The notes under the pieces: generated by a model
What the model saw: only the letters and a program-made list of their open reading frames with translations
Told to the model about the DNA's origin: nothing
The model's database searches: none
Shown here: positions 42,426 through 51,313 of the stretch, piece after piece
Layout: every line of letters starts with the position of its first letter
Position numbering within the stretch: the stretch's first letter is position 1
Translations under genes and position numbers: made by a program
Source of the DNA: Actinomadura cremea
GTDB taxonomy: Bacteria > Actinomycetota > Actinomycetes > Streptosporangiales > Streptosporangiaceae
Assembly (NCBI RefSeq): GCF_014648495.1
Contig: NZ_BMRF01000009.1
Span: 124,001-188,000 of the forward strand
Direction of reading: 5' to 3'
Length of the DNA: 64,000 bases

Positions 42426-43440
42426 GGTCACCACGCAGCGGAACACCGGTGAGGCGCCGGTGGCGCAGACCCGGAAGCTGAAGTACGGCGAGGCCGTCAA
42501 CGCGGCGCTGGCCCGGGTGCTGGCCGAGGTGCCGGAGACCCTCCTGTACGGGGAGGACGTCGGCAAGCCGGGCGGCGTGTTCGGCGTCACCCGCGGGCTG
42601 CGCCGCAAGTTCGGCGAGCGGGTGTTCGACACGCCGATCAGCGAGGCCGCGATCCTCGGCAGCGCGGTCGGCGCGGCGCTGATGGGCGCCCGGCCGATCG
42701 TCGAGATCATGTGGGCCGACTTCTCCCTGGTCGCGCTGGACCAGCTCGTCAACCAGGCGGCGAACGCCCGGTACGTCTCGCGCGGCGCCGCGCCCGCGCC
42801 GATCGTCGTCCGCACCCAGCAGGGCGGCGCGCCGGGCGCGTGCGCGCAGCACTCGCAGTCGCTGGAGGCGCTGTTCCTGCACGTCCCGGGGCTGCGGCTG
42901 GTGATGCCGCGGACCGCGCAGGACGCGCACGACGCCGTGGTCACCGCCGTGCACACCGACGACCCGGTGATCATCGTGGAGAACCGGACGCTGTACTTCG
43001 GTGAGAAGGCCGAGGTCGAGGTGGGCGGCGCGCCGCGGCCGATGGGCTGGTCGCACCTGCGCCGCGCGGGCCGCGACGTGACGGTGGTGAGCTGGGGCTC
43101 GGTGACCGGCCGGGCGCTCGCGGCGGCCGACGACCTGGCGGCGCAGGGCGTCGAGGCCGAGGTCCTCGAGCTGACCTGGCTGAACCCGGTCGACCTGGAC
43201 GCCGTGCTGGCGAGCGTCGCCCGCACGCGGCGGCTCGCGGTGGTGCACGAGGCGAACGTGACCGGCGGCTTCGGCGCCGAGATCGTCGCGCGGGTCGCGG
43301 AGGCCGGCATCGGCCTGGACGCGGCGCCGGTGCGGATCGGCGCGCCGGACGTGCGGATCCCCGCGGCGCCGGTGCTGGCGGATTCGCTGCTGCCGGCCGC
43401 CGGGCCGATCGCCGCCCGGATCGCCGGGACGGTGGCCTGA
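42418..43440 (+). CDS. TPP-dependent dehydrogenase E1, beta subunit
   Basis: A 340-residue transketolase-like protein (pyrimidine-binding and C-terminal domains). GEDVGKPGGVFGVTRGL, FDTPISEAAILGSAVGAAL (with the cofactor-activating Glu) and MWADFSLVALDQLVNQAA are family hallmarks. The C-terminal domain (VTVVSWGSVTGRALAAAD on) is complete. It forms a heterotetramer with the alpha subunit. The operon has an altered operator copy just downstream (43462), so transcription may be boosted or checked again before the transporter genes. Confidence 0.9.
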   Translation: MPEVTTQRNTGEAPVAQTRKLKYGEAVNAALARVLAEVPETLLYGEDVGKPGGVFGVTRGLRRKFGERVFDTPISEAAILGSAVGAALMGARPIVEIMWADFSLVALDQLVNQAANARYVSRGAAPAPIVVRTQQGGAPGACAQHSQSLEALFLHVPGLRLVMPRTAQDAHDAVVTAVHTDDPVIIVENRTLYFGEKAEVEVGGAPRPMGWSHLRRAGRDVTVVSWGSVTGRALAAADDLAAQGVEAEVLELTWLNPVDLDAVLASVARTRRLAVVHEANVTGGFGAEIVARVAEAGIGLDAAPVRIGAPDVRIPAAPVLADSLLPAAGPIAARIAGTVA

Positions 43441-43461
43441 ACGGGCCGCCTCACCCTCTAG

Positions 43462-43473
43462 TCAATCGTTAGA
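43462..43473 (+). promoter_or_regulatory. LacI-family operator, site 2 (imperfect)
   Basis: The stretch GTCAATCGTTAGAACGGAG matches site 1 (GTCAATCGATTGAACGGAG) except for two bases that break the palindrome. It lies 15 bp before the ATG of the ABC binding protein, in the same position relative to the start as site 1. It should be a weaker site allowing separate control of the transporter half of the operon. Confidence 0.65.
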
Positions 43474-43488
43474 ACGGAGGTGCCTCGC

Positions 43489-44478
43489 ATGGCACGAAGG
43501 CAGACGCTGGCGGCCGCTGCGGCGGCGCTCGCGATGGTGGCGCTGGCGGCGGGCTGCGGGCAGGCCGGCGAGTCGGAGGCCGCGGCGGACAAGGGTGAGC
43601 TCACCGTCGGGGTGTCCACCCTGGGGCAGAGCTTCCCGTTCCCCGCCGCCGTCACCAAGGGCATCAAGGCCGAGGCCGAACGGCTCGGCGTCGAGGTGAT
43701 CGAGGTGGACGCGCAGGGGCAGGCGCAGAAGCAGTCCAGCGACATCCAGGACCTCATCGGCCAGGCGCCGGACGGCGTGCTGCTGCTGCCCGTCGACTCC
43801 AGTGTCGCCGCCGGGATGGCCGACAACCTGAAGCGGGCCGACATCCCGACCGTCGCGGTCGCGTCCCAGGTCGGCGACCCGAAGTCCCGCGAGCTCAACG
43901 ACGTCTACCCCGGCCTCGTCGCCCTGGCGACGCAGGACGAGTACGCGGCCGGGCGCACGGCCGGCGAGATGGCGCTGAAGGTGCTGCCCGACGGCGGCGA
44001 GATCGCGGTCGTCGAGGGCACGGCCGGGTTCGCCGAGACCCACCAGCGCTACCGCGACTTCGAGGCGCCCGCCAAGGAGAAGGGCGTCGAGCTGAAGGTC
44101 GTCGCCCGCCAGCCCGGCGACTGGCTGCCGGAGAAGGCGCAGTCGGCCTGCCAGAACATGCTGGCCGCGCACCCCGACGTGAAGTTGTTCTACGCCGAGA
44201 GCGACGACATGGGCGTCGGCTGCGCGAAGGCGGTGAAGGCGGCCGGGTCGGACGCGGCCGTCATCGGGGTCGGCGGCTCCAAGCTCGGCATCGACGGCGT
44301 CAAGAGCGGCGACCTGTACGGGACGGTCTGCTACAAGCCCGAGGACCTCGGCGCGCGCGCCATGAAGGTGCTGCACGAGCAGCTCACCGGGGCGAAGAAG
44401 CACGACGCCGAGTTCGTCACCTACGACACCCCGGCGATCACCGAGGACAACGTCGGCGAGTGCCGGCCGCAATGGTGA
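43489..44478 (+). CDS. ABC sugar transporter substrate-binding lipoprotein
   Basis: A 329-residue periplasmic-binding-protein-fold lipoprotein (Peripla_BP_4, ribose-binding type). ATG 43489 has GGAGG nine bases upstream. A signal peptide ends at lipobox LAAGC (residues 20-24 in this start). The mature protein has LTVGVSTLGQSFPF at the first strand and an internal DLIGQAPDGVLLLPVDSS ligand-loop segment. It captures a pentose or deoxysugar outside the cell for the ATPase and permease that follow. Confidence 0.9.
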   Translation: MARRQTLAAAAAALAMVALAAGCGQAGESEAAADKGELTVGVSTLGQSFPFPAAVTKGIKAEAERLGVEVIEVDAQGQAQKQSSDIQDLIGQAPDGVLLLPVDSSVAAGMADNLKRADIPTVAVASQVGDPKSRELNDVYPGLVALATQDEYAAGRTAGEMALKVLPDGGEIAVVEGTAGFAETHQRYRDFEAPAKEKGVELKVVARQPGDWLPEKAQSACQNMLAAHPDVKLFYAESDDMGVGCAKAVKAAGSDAAVIGVGGSKLGIDGVKSGDLYGTVCYKPEDLGARAMKVLHEQLTGAKKHDAEFVTYDTPAITEDNVGECRPQW

Positions 44479-44516
44479 GGCCCGCCGCGGTGGACGCGAA
44501 CGCGAAGGGGGGAGAG

Positions 44517-46118
44517 ATGGGGCTGGCACGGGAGGACCGCGCGCGGCCCGCCGGCGACGGCGGACCGCTCCTGCTCCTCGACGGCGTCACCAAGACGTTC
44601 CCGAACGGGACGCGCGCGCTGCGCGGCATCTCCCTCGCCGTGCGGCCGGGCAGCGTGCACGGGCTCGTCGGCGCCAACGGGGCGGGCAAGTCCACCCTCG
44701 TGAAGATCATCTCCGGGGCGCACCCGCCGAGCGGCGGCGTGCTGCGCTGGGCCGGCCGGGACCGCCGCTGGCGCGCCCCCGGCGACGCCCGCAAGGCCGG
44801 GATCGCGACGATCCACCAGCACGTCCCGCTGGTGCCCACCCTCACCGTCATCGAGAACGTCTTCCTCGACCGGTCGGGCGCCTGGCGGATGACCCGCGAC
44901 CTGCACGCCGAGTTCGACGCGCTGGTCGAACGGCTCGGCTACCCCGTCGACCCGGACGCGGTGGTCGGCGACCTGCCGATCGGCGCCCGGCAGATGGTGT
45001 CGGTGCTCCAGTCCCTCGCGGCGGGCGCCCGGCTGGTCGTGATGGACGAGCCGACGGCGTCGCTGTCGGACAAGGAGCGGCGGGTCGTGTTCGACGCCGT
45101 GCGCCGCCTGTCGGCGCAGGGCACCGCGTTCCTGTACATCTCGCACTTCTTCGACGAGATCTTCGAGCTGACCGACCACACGACGGTCATCCGCGACGGC
45201 GAGACCGTGCTGGACGAGGCGACCGACGCGGTCACCGAGGGCATGCTCGTCCGCGCCGTCACCGGTCGCGAGCTGCTCGCCGTCGAACGCGAGGGCGAGG
45301 GCGACGCCGGGCCCGGCCCGGACGAGCCGGTGGTGCTGCGGGTCGCCGGGCTGTCCACGGCGACCGGCGTGCGCGACGTCTCCTTCGACGTCCGCGCCGG
45401 GGAGATCGTCGGGATCGCCGGTCTGCTCGGCGCCGGACGCTCGGAGCTGCTGCGCGCGGTGTTCCGCGACGACTCGTCCGCCACCGGCACCGTCAGCGTC
45501 GGCGGCGCCGAGGTGGGCGGCTCGGCGCGGGCCGCCGTCGCGGCGGGCATGGCGTACGTCCCGGAGGACCGCGCCGGGCAGGGGCTGCACGGCGGGCTGC
45601 CGCTCTGGAAGAACATCTCCCTGCCCGACCTCGCCCGGCTGTCCCGCGGCCGGCTGGTGCCGCGCGCGGACGACGAGCGGGCCCGCGCCGAGCGGGCCGT
45701 CGAGGACCTCGGCATCGTCACCGCCGGCATCGACGCCGTGCCGGGCGAGCTGTCCGGCGGCAACGCCCAGAAGGTCGTGTTCGCCAAGTGGATGTACGCC
45801 GACACGCGCGTGTGGCTGCTCGACGAGCCCACCGCGGGCGTGGACGTCGGCGCGAAGGCCGACCTGCTGCGGCTCGTCCGCCGGTTCGCGGCCCAGGGCA
45901 AGGCGGTCGTGCTCGTGTGCAGCGAGTTCGAGGAACTGCTGTCGGTCGCCACCCGGGTGCTGGTCGTCCGGGGCGGCCGGATCGTCGCCGAGCGGCGCGC
46001 GGCGCGGACCACCGAGGAGGAGCTGCTGATGCTGGCCCACGGCCTGCGGACGCAGCGGTCGGCGCGGCCCGCGCCGCCCGACCGGAACGGAGAAGAAGAG
46101 GCGCCACGTGAGCACTGA
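44517..46118 (+). CDS. Ribose/rhamnose-type sugar ABC transporter ATPase (two NBDs)
   Basis: A 533-residue RbsA/XylG-like protein from ATG 44517 (AGGGGGGAGAG upstream). It has two nucleotide-binding halves: the first with Walker A GANGAGKS and an unusual signature region (IGARQMVSVLQSLA), the second with a degenerate Walker A (GLLGAGRSE) and signature LSGGNAQK. This asymmetry is normal for the CUT2 sugar importers. It overlaps the permease gene by 11 bp. Confidence 0.92.
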   Translation: MGLAREDRARPAGDGGPLLLLDGVTKTFPNGTRALRGISLAVRPGSVHGLVGANGAGKSTLVKIISGAHPPSGGVLRWAGRDRRWRAPGDARKAGIATIHQHVPLVPTLTVIENVFLDRSGAWRMTRDLHAEFDALVERLGYPVDPDAVVGDLPIGARQMVSVLQSLAAGARLVVMDEPTASLSDKERRVVFDAVRRLSAQGTAFLYISHFFDEIFELTDHTTVIRDGETVLDEATDAVTEGMLVRAVTGRELLAVEREGEGDAGPGPDEPVVLRVAGLSTATGVRDVSFDVRAGEIVGIAGLLGAGRSELLRAVFRDDSSATGTVSVGGAEVGGSARAAVAAGMAYVPEDRAGQGLHGGLPLWKNISLPDLARLSRGRLVPRADDERARAERAVEDLGIVTAGIDAVPGELSGGNAQKVVFAKWMYADTRVWLLDEPTAGVDVGAKADLLRLVRRFAAQGKAVVLVCSEFEELLSVATRVLVVRGGRIVAERRAARTTEEELLMLAHGLRTQRSARPAPPDRNGEEEAPREH

Positions 46119-47376
46119 GACCACGTCCGGACGGCACCGGCTCCCCGCCGCGCTGCGGCTCGGCAACGCGGGCGTCGTGTACGCCCTCGTCCTGCTCGTC
46201 GCCGTCCTGACCTTCGCCGCGCAGGCCCAGGGGCGCGTGTTCTACCTGGGGCCGACGAACGTCGCGAACATCCTCGACCAGACCACGCTGATCGGCCTCA
46301 TGGCGATCACCACCACGATCGTGCTGATCAGCGGCAACTTCGACCTGTCGGTCGGTGCCGTCGCCGCGCTCGGCGCGGCGGTCTGCCTGAGCCTGGCGGA
46401 CGACATCGGGTTCTGGCCCGCACTGTTCGCCGCACTCGCCGTCGGCGCACTCATCGGGCTGTTCAACGGCGTGGTGGTGCAGTACTTCGGCATCAACGCG
46501 TTCATCGTGACCCTGGGCACCATGACCGCGATACGCGGAGTCGTGCTGATCGTCACCGACGGCCGGACCGTCACCGCGCCCGAGGGCGCGGTCCGCGACG
46601 GGCTGCGCGCCATCGACGGCGGATCGTGGATCACCCCGAACCTCTACCTGCTCGCCGGCCTCATCGTGCTCGCGGTCGGCGGCTGGCGGGCGGCCCGGTC
46701 CCGGCAGTGGCGGCCGCCGCGGATCCTGGTGCCGCTCGTCGTCGGCGCGGTGCTGGTCGCCGCGTCCCCCGTCGCGATCTTCACGATCCAGGTCACCCAG
46801 CGCACCCTGTACCTGCTGCTGCTGGCGATCGTCGCGGCGTGGGTGCTGCGCTACACCACGATCGGCAGGCGGCTGTACGCCAGCGGCGGCAACCCCGAGG
46901 CGGCCCGGCTGTCGGGCATCGCGGTCGACCGGTACAAGGTCGTCGCGTTCGTCCTCAACGGCACGGCCGCGGCGTTCGTCGGCGTCCTGTACGCCGCCCG
47001 GCTCGGCTCGATCAACCCGAGCGCCCTGTCCGGCTTCGAGCTCACCGCGCTGGCCGCCGCCATCCTCGGCGGGACGTCGCTGTTCGGCGGCCTCGGCAGC
47101 GTCGGCAAGTCGCTGGTCGGCGCCTTCATCCTGATCACCCTGCGCAACGGGTTCAACATCCTCAACCTCGGCGCGAACTGGCAGGGCCTGGTCGAGGGCG
47201 TCGTCCTGATCGTCGCCGCCGGGGTGTACACGATCTCGCTGCGGCGCGGCCAGACCCGGCGCATCAGGGAGGCCGAGTCGCCCGCCCCGGCCGGGGACGG
47301 GCCCGAACCGCCGCCACCGCCCGAGGAGCTCGCGGCCTCCGCGCACGCGGGCGCCGCCGACCGGAAGGAGGGCTGA
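46108..47376 (+). CDS. Ribose-type sugar ABC transporter permease
   Basis: A 422-residue membrane protein (BPD_transp_2, RbsC/XylH type) from GTG 46108, with about ten helices, the SGNFDLSVGAVAALGA segment and the cytoplasmic coupling stretch near GRRLYASGGNPEAARLSGI, which is highly conserved in CUT2 permeases. A hydrophilic tail of about 40 residues follows the last helix. It imports the sugar captured by the preceding lipoprotein. Confidence 0.92.
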   Translation: MSTETTSGRHRLPAALRLGNAGVVYALVLLVAVLTFAAQAQGRVFYLGPTNVANILDQTTLIGLMAITTTIVLISGNFDLSVGAVAALGAAVCLSLADDIGFWPALFAALAVGALIGLFNGVVVQYFGINAFIVTLGTMTAIRGVVLIVTDGRTVTAPEGAVRDGLRAIDGGSWITPNLYLLAGLIVLAVGGWRAARSRQWRPPRILVPLVVGAVLVAASPVAIFTIQVTQRTLYLLLLAIVAAWVLRYTTIGRRLYASGGNPEAARLSGIAVDRYKVVAFVLNGTAAAFVGVLYAARLGSINPSALSGFELTALAAAILGGTSLFGGLGSVGKSLVGAFILITLRNGFNILNLGANWQGLVEGVVLIVAAGVYTISLRRGQTRRIREAESPAPAGDGPEPPPPPEELAASAHAGAADRKEG

Positions 47377-47380
47377 GCCG

Positions 47381-47872
47381 GTGCTCGCCGCAGTCTGGCA
47401 CTTCAGCTTCCACGTCGCCGACCTCGACCGGTCGGTCGCGTTCTACCGCGACGTGCTGGGCATGGACCTCGTCCACGTCCAGGACCAGGACAACGCGTAC
47501 ACGCGGGCGCTCGTCGGCTACCCCGACGCGCGCCTGCGGGTCGCGCAGCTCGCCGTCCCCGGACGGGCCGCGCACGTCAGCACCCACGACCTGGAGCTGG
47601 TGGAGTACGTGGTCCCGCGCGGCGAGCGCCAGGACCCCGCCCGGCACCATCCCGGCGCCGCCCACATGGCGTTCGCGGTCGCCGACATCGACGCCGAGCA
47701 CGACCGGCTCACCGCGCTCGGCGTCCGGTTCGTCTCGCCGCCCAACCGCATCACCGCGGGCGCCAACACCGGCGGCGCGGCGTGCTACTTCCTGGACCCC
47801 GACGCCATCACGCTCGAACTCGTCCAGCCGCCGCCGCACCGCGCGCCGCTGCTCCCGGGGAGCCCCTCGTGA
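47381..47872 (+). CDS. VOC-superfamily (glyoxalase/dioxygenase-like) protein
   Basis: A 163-residue vicinal-oxygen-chelate protein with two beta-alpha-beta-beta-beta modules: WHFSFHVADLDRSVAFYRDV at the start and AHMAFAVADIDAEHDRL in the second half, ending FLDPDAITLELVQPP with the metal Glu. The predicted metal ligands are a His near each module start and this Glu. It may be an epimerase, lyase or isomerase acting on a sugar-acid intermediate. It overlaps the mutarotase gene by four bases (GTGA). Confidence 0.82.
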   Translation: MLAAVWHFSFHVADLDRSVAFYRDVLGMDLVHVQDQDNAYTRALVGYPDARLRVAQLAVPGRAAHVSTHDLELVEYVVPRGERQDPARHHPGAAHMAFAVADIDAEHDRLTALGVRFVSPPNRITAGANTGGAACYFLDPDAITLELVQPPPHRAPLLPGSPS

Positions 47873-48213
47873 GGGTCGCGCTGCACAGCGTCCTGCGCGA
47901 GGGGCGCGAGGACGACTACGAGCGGGAGCACGCCGCCGTCCCGGACGACCTGCTCGCCGCGCTGCGCCGGGCCGGGATCCGGGACTGGACGATCTGGCGC
48001 AGCGGACGCCACCTGTTCCACCTGGTCGACGCCGACGACCTCGCCGCCGCCCTGGACGTCCTCGCCGGCGATCCGGCCGACCGGGCGTGGCAGGAGCACA
48101 TGGCGGCGTTCGTCGACCGCTTCGAGCCGGGGGAGGGCGGCCGGACGAACGCGCTGCCGGCGGTGTGGGACCTTCGGGAGCAGCTGTCGGCCTCCGGAGA
48201 GGAGCACCCGTGA
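47869..48213 (+). CDS. L-rhamnose/L-fucose mutarotase family protein
   Basis: A 114-residue ferredoxin-like dimer protein. RVALHSVLREGREDDYEREH and the IRDWTIWRSGRHLFHLVD core match RhaM/FucU-like mutarotases (Pfam rhamnose mutarotase). These speed up the alpha/beta interconversion of L-rhamnose or L-fucose after uptake. Its presence directly behind a sugar importer is the best evidence in the operon that a 6-deoxy-L-sugar is the substrate. Overlaps both neighbours by four bases. Confidence 0.85.
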   Translation: MRVALHSVLREGREDDYEREHAAVPDDLLAALRRAGIRDWTIWRSGRHLFHLVDADDLAAALDVLAGDPADRAWQEHMAAFVDRFEPGEGGRTNALPAVWDLREQLSASGEEHP

Positions 48214-49070
48214 TCATCGACGCGCACCAGCATTTCTGGAACCTCGACCGGGTCGAGTACCCGTGGCTGACGCCCGACCAGGGCCCCATCCACCGGACGT
48301 TCGAGGAGGGCGACCTCGAACCGCTCCTGGACGCGTGCGGGGTCGACGGGACGGTGCTCGTCCAGTCCGCCGACTCCTACGCCGACACCGACTTCATGCT
48401 GGAGGTCGCCGACCGCTGGCCGCGCGTCCGGGCGGTCGTCGGCTGGGTGCCGCTGCTCCGCCCGGACGAGGCCGCCGAGGCGCTCGACCGCTACCGGCGG
48501 GACCCGCGCTACGTCGGCGTCCGGCACCTGATCCACGACGAGCCGGACCCGGACTGGCTGCTGCGGCCGCAGGTGCGCGACGGGCTGGACGCGCTCGCCG
48601 AACGGGGGCTGACCTTCGACGTCGTCGCCGTCCTGCCCCGGCACCTGGAGCACGTGCCGCTGCTCGCCGAACGGCACCCCGGGCTGCGACTGGTGATCGA
48701 CCATCTCGCCAAGCCGCCGATCGCCGGACGCGGCCGCGAACCCTGGGCCGGGCTGCTCGCCCGCGCCGCCGCGCACCCGAACGTGTACGCCAAGGTGTCC
48801 GGGCTGAACACGGCCGCCGACTGGGAGACCTGGACGGCCGCCGACCTGCGCCCCTACGCCGAGCACGCGCTCGAGCTGTTCGGCGCCGACCGGCTCATGT
48901 TCGGCGGCGACTGGCCCATCTCCGTCCTCGCCGGCGGCTACCGCAAGGTCTGGGACGAGACCGCGACGCTGCTGGACGACCTGTCCCTCGAGCCCGGCGA
49001 CCGGGCTCGCGTCCTCGGCGGGACCGCCGTCGACGTCTACCGCATCCCCGAACCCGCCGACCCCGCCTGA
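48210..49070 (+). CDS. Amidohydrolase family protein, L-fuconolactonase-like
   Basis: A 286-residue TIM-barrel metal hydrolase of the Amidohydro_2 family, GTG 48210. IDAHQHFWNL at the N-terminus is the HxH metal site typical of this group, and HLIHDEPD, LVIDHLAKPP and FGGDWPIS carry the other catalytic His/Asp residues. L-fucono-1,5-lactonase and 4-sulfomuconolactonase are the closest known activities. With the mutarotase and Gfo/Idh genes around it, opening of a sugar lactone is most likely. Confidence 0.88.
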   Translation: MIIDAHQHFWNLDRVEYPWLTPDQGPIHRTFEEGDLEPLLDACGVDGTVLVQSADSYADTDFMLEVADRWPRVRAVVGWVPLLRPDEAAEALDRYRRDPRYVGVRHLIHDEPDPDWLLRPQVRDGLDALAERGLTFDVVAVLPRHLEHVPLLAERHPGLRLVIDHLAKPPIAGRGREPWAGLLARAAAHPNVYAKVSGLNTAADWETWTAADLRPYAEHALELFGADRLMFGGDWPISVLAGGYRKVWDETATLLDDLSLEPGDRARVLGGTAVDVYRIPEPADPA

Positions 49071-49084
49071 CCCGGAGCCGCCCC

Positions 49085-50161
49085 ATGCTCGACCTGTTCG
49101 CCCCGATCGCCGCCGAGACGCGCATCTCGGTGCCGGCGCACCACCGGCGGCCGATCGCCGTCGTCGGCGCGGGCGCGATCGTCGACGTCGCCCACCTGCC
49201 CGCCTACGCCTCGCACGACCTGCCCGTCCGCGGCATCCACGACCTCGACCGGGACCGCGCCCGCGAGGTCGCCGGCCGGCACGGCGTCCCGCACGTCTAC
49301 GACTCCCTCGACGACCTGCTGAAGGACGGCGACGTGGAGGTCGTGGACGTCGCCGTCGTCCCGCACGCGCAGCCGCCGATCGCCCGCGCCGCGCTGGAGG
49401 CGGGCAAGCACGTGCTGTGCCAGAAGCCGCTCGCGCCCGACCTCGCCGAGGCCCGCGAGCTCGCCGGCCTCGCCGCCGCGCGGGGCCGCCGCCTCGCGGT
49501 CAACCAGCAGCTCCGCTGGGACGAGGGGATCGCCGCGGCCCGCGCCATGGTCCGCGCCGGCTGGATCGGCACGCCCACCGCGATGTCGTTCACCGTCGAC
49601 GTGAAGACCGACTGGAGCGGCTGGTCGTGGCTCGTCCGCTCGGACCGCCTCGAGATCATGTACCACTCGATCCACTACCTCGACGCCGTGCGCAGCATTC
49701 TGGGCGACCCGGCCCGCGTCTTCTGCGCCGCCTCCCGCACCCCGGGGCAGGCGGAGGCGGGCGAGACCCGCACGATGAGCACCCTGCTGTTCGAGGACGG
49801 CGCCCGCGCGATCCTGCACGTCAACCACGAGAACCGCACCGGCGATCCTCGCGCCGAGTTCCGGATCGACGGCGACAGGGGCGCCATCCGGGGCACTCTC
49901 GGCCTGCTGTACGACTACCCGCACGGCCGCCCCGACACCCTGGAGGTGTCCAGTTCCGTGGCGCCGACCGACGGGTGGGTGGCCTACCCGGTGACCGAGC
50001 GCTGGATCCCCGGCGCGTTCGCGGGCCCCATGGCCGGGCTGCTCCGCTGGATCGCCGAGGATGAGCCGTCTCCCACGGCCGCGCGTGAGAATCTCGGTAC
50101 GCTGGAACTCGTCCAGGCTCTATACGAATCCATCGACAGCGGTGAGGCTCAGTCACTGTGA
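49085..50161 (+). CDS. Gfo/Idh/MocA-family oxidoreductase
   Basis: A 358-residue NAD(P)-dependent oxidoreductase from ATG 49085. PIAVVGAGAIVDVAHLPAY is the nucleotide-binding loop, LCQKPLAPD is the family EKP motif with Gln for Glu but the catalytic Lys kept, and MYHSIHYLDAVRSILG contains the conserved Asp/His pair. Members oxidise cyclic sugars, inositols or amino sugars. Its genomic place points to oxidation of the imported sugar or its lactone precursor. It overlaps the LacI gene by four bases. Confidence 0.87.
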   Translation: MLDLFAPIAAETRISVPAHHRRPIAVVGAGAIVDVAHLPAYASHDLPVRGIHDLDRDRAREVAGRHGVPHVYDSLDDLLKDGDVEVVDVAVVPHAQPPIARAALEAGKHVLCQKPLAPDLAEARELAGLAAARGRRLAVNQQLRWDEGIAAARAMVRAGWIGTPTAMSFTVDVKTDWSGWSWLVRSDRLEIMYHSIHYLDAVRSILGDPARVFCAASRTPGQAEAGETRTMSTLLFEDGARAILHVNHENRTGDPRAEFRIDGDRGAIRGTLGLLYDYPHGRPDTLEVSSSVAPTDGWVAYPVTERWIPGAFAGPMAGLLRWIAEDEPSPTAARENLGTLELVQALYESIDSGEAQSL

Positions 50162-51198
50162 CCCAGTCGACCGGGGGCGGCCGTTCGCGGACCCGCCGGG
50201 TGACGCTCGCCGACGTCGCCCGCAAGGCGGGAGTGGACAAGGCCGTCGTGTCGCGCGTCGTCAACGCCGACCCCCTGCTGAACATCCGTCCCGAGACGCG
50301 GGCCCGGGTGAACGCCGCCCTCAAGGAACTCGACTACCGGCCGAACGTGGCGGCCCGCAGCCTGCGCACGGCGAAGGCCGGGACCGTCGGGCTGTTCATC
50401 CCCGACTTCGCCAACCCCGTCTACGCCGAGATCATCACCGGCGCGGAGACCGCGGCCGCGGGCCTCGGCTGCGCGCTGATGGTCGGCTCGTCCACCGCCG
50501 GGCGCGGCGCGCAGAGCTACCTCGACCTGCTCGGACAGGGACGGGTCGACGGGCTGCTGCTCGCCGGGGGGACGATCACCGCCGAGGAGCAGGCGACCCT
50601 GGCCGACCGCGGGCTGCCGTGGCTGTTCGTCAACCGCCGCGGCCCCGGGGGCTCGGGCCGGCACGTCATCCTCGACGACGTGCTCGGCGCCCGGGTCGCC
50701 GTCGACCACCTGCTGGACCTCGGCCACCGCCGCATCGCGCACGTCGGCGGGCCGCCCGGGGCCGACACCGCGCACCGCCGCCACGACGGGTACGCGACGG
50801 CGCTGCGCTCGGTCGGCCTCGAGGAGGACCCGCGGCTCGTCGTCCAGGGCGTCTACGGCCCGGACGGCGGCGTCCAGGCGGTGCAGCGGCTGCTGGACGA
50901 TCCGGAGCCGCCGACCGCGATGTTCGTCGCCAACGTCGCGTCCGCGATCGGCGTGCTCAGTGCGCTGCGCGCCCGCGGCGTCTCGGTGCCGGAGGAGATG
51001 TCGGTGGTCGCCGTGCACGACCTGCCGCTGGCCGAGCACCTCATCCCGCCGCTGACCACGGTCCGGATGCCGCTGCGCGCGCTCGGCGCCCGCGCCACCA
51101 AGCTCCTGCTGTCGGTGCCCGCCGACCACCCCGTCGAGGAGGTCGTGCGCGAGCCGATCGAGCTGGTCGTCCGGCAGTCCACCGCGCGGCCGGGCTGA
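50158..51198 (+). CDS. LacI-family transcriptional repressor
   Basis: A 346-residue regulator from GTG 50158. The N-terminal HTH (VTLADVARKAGVDKAVVSRV, hinge ending YRPNVAARSLRT) and a PBP-like effector domain (VGLFIPDFANPVYAEII, HRRIAHVGGPP, VVAVHDLPLAEHL) are complete. It is the last gene of the operon and should be autoregulated through sites 1 and 2. The palindrome TCAATCGATTGA, repeated at the three promoter positions, is the likely binding site and joins operon and glycosidase into one regulon. Confidence 0.92.
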   Translation: MTQSTGGGRSRTRRVTLADVARKAGVDKAVVSRVVNADPLLNIRPETRARVNAALKELDYRPNVAARSLRTAKAGTVGLFIPDFANPVYAEIITGAETAAAGLGCALMVGSSTAGRGAQSYLDLLGQGRVDGLLLAGGTITAEEQATLADRGLPWLFVNRRGPGGSGRHVILDDVLGARVAVDHLLDLGHRRIAHVGGPPGADTAHRRHDGYATALRSVGLEEDPRLVVQGVYGPDGGVQAVQRLLDDPEPPTAMFVANVASAIGVLSALRARGVSVPEEMSVVAVHDLPLAEHLIPPLTTVRMPLRALGARATKLLLSVPADHPVEEVVREPIELVVRQSTARPG

Positions 51199-51256
51199 CG
51201 CCCGGCGCTCGGCGCGCACGCCCGAGCAGGCAGCGCGAGGAACGAGGAAACGAAGG

Positions 51257-51294
51257 AACGGCCGCGGCACCCGGATCCGGGTGCCGCGGCCGTT
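51257..51294. terminator. 38-bp perfect palindrome, bidirectional terminator
   Basis: The two 19-bp arms (AACGGCCGCGGCACCCGGA at 51257-51275 and its exact complement at 51276-51294) meet without spacer. It lies between the convergent LacI gene (stop 51198) and the glycosidase gene (stop 51314) and closes both units. Confidence 0.88.
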
Positions 51295-51313
51295 TCGCGC
51301 GGCCGGCGGAGGA

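Noticed and set aside
49085-50161. Missing inositol dehydrogenase of the aminocyclitol pathway
   Set aside because: Gfo/Idh family fits, but it overlaps the LacI gene and lies in the sugar operon 38 kb from the DegT gene, under a different operator.
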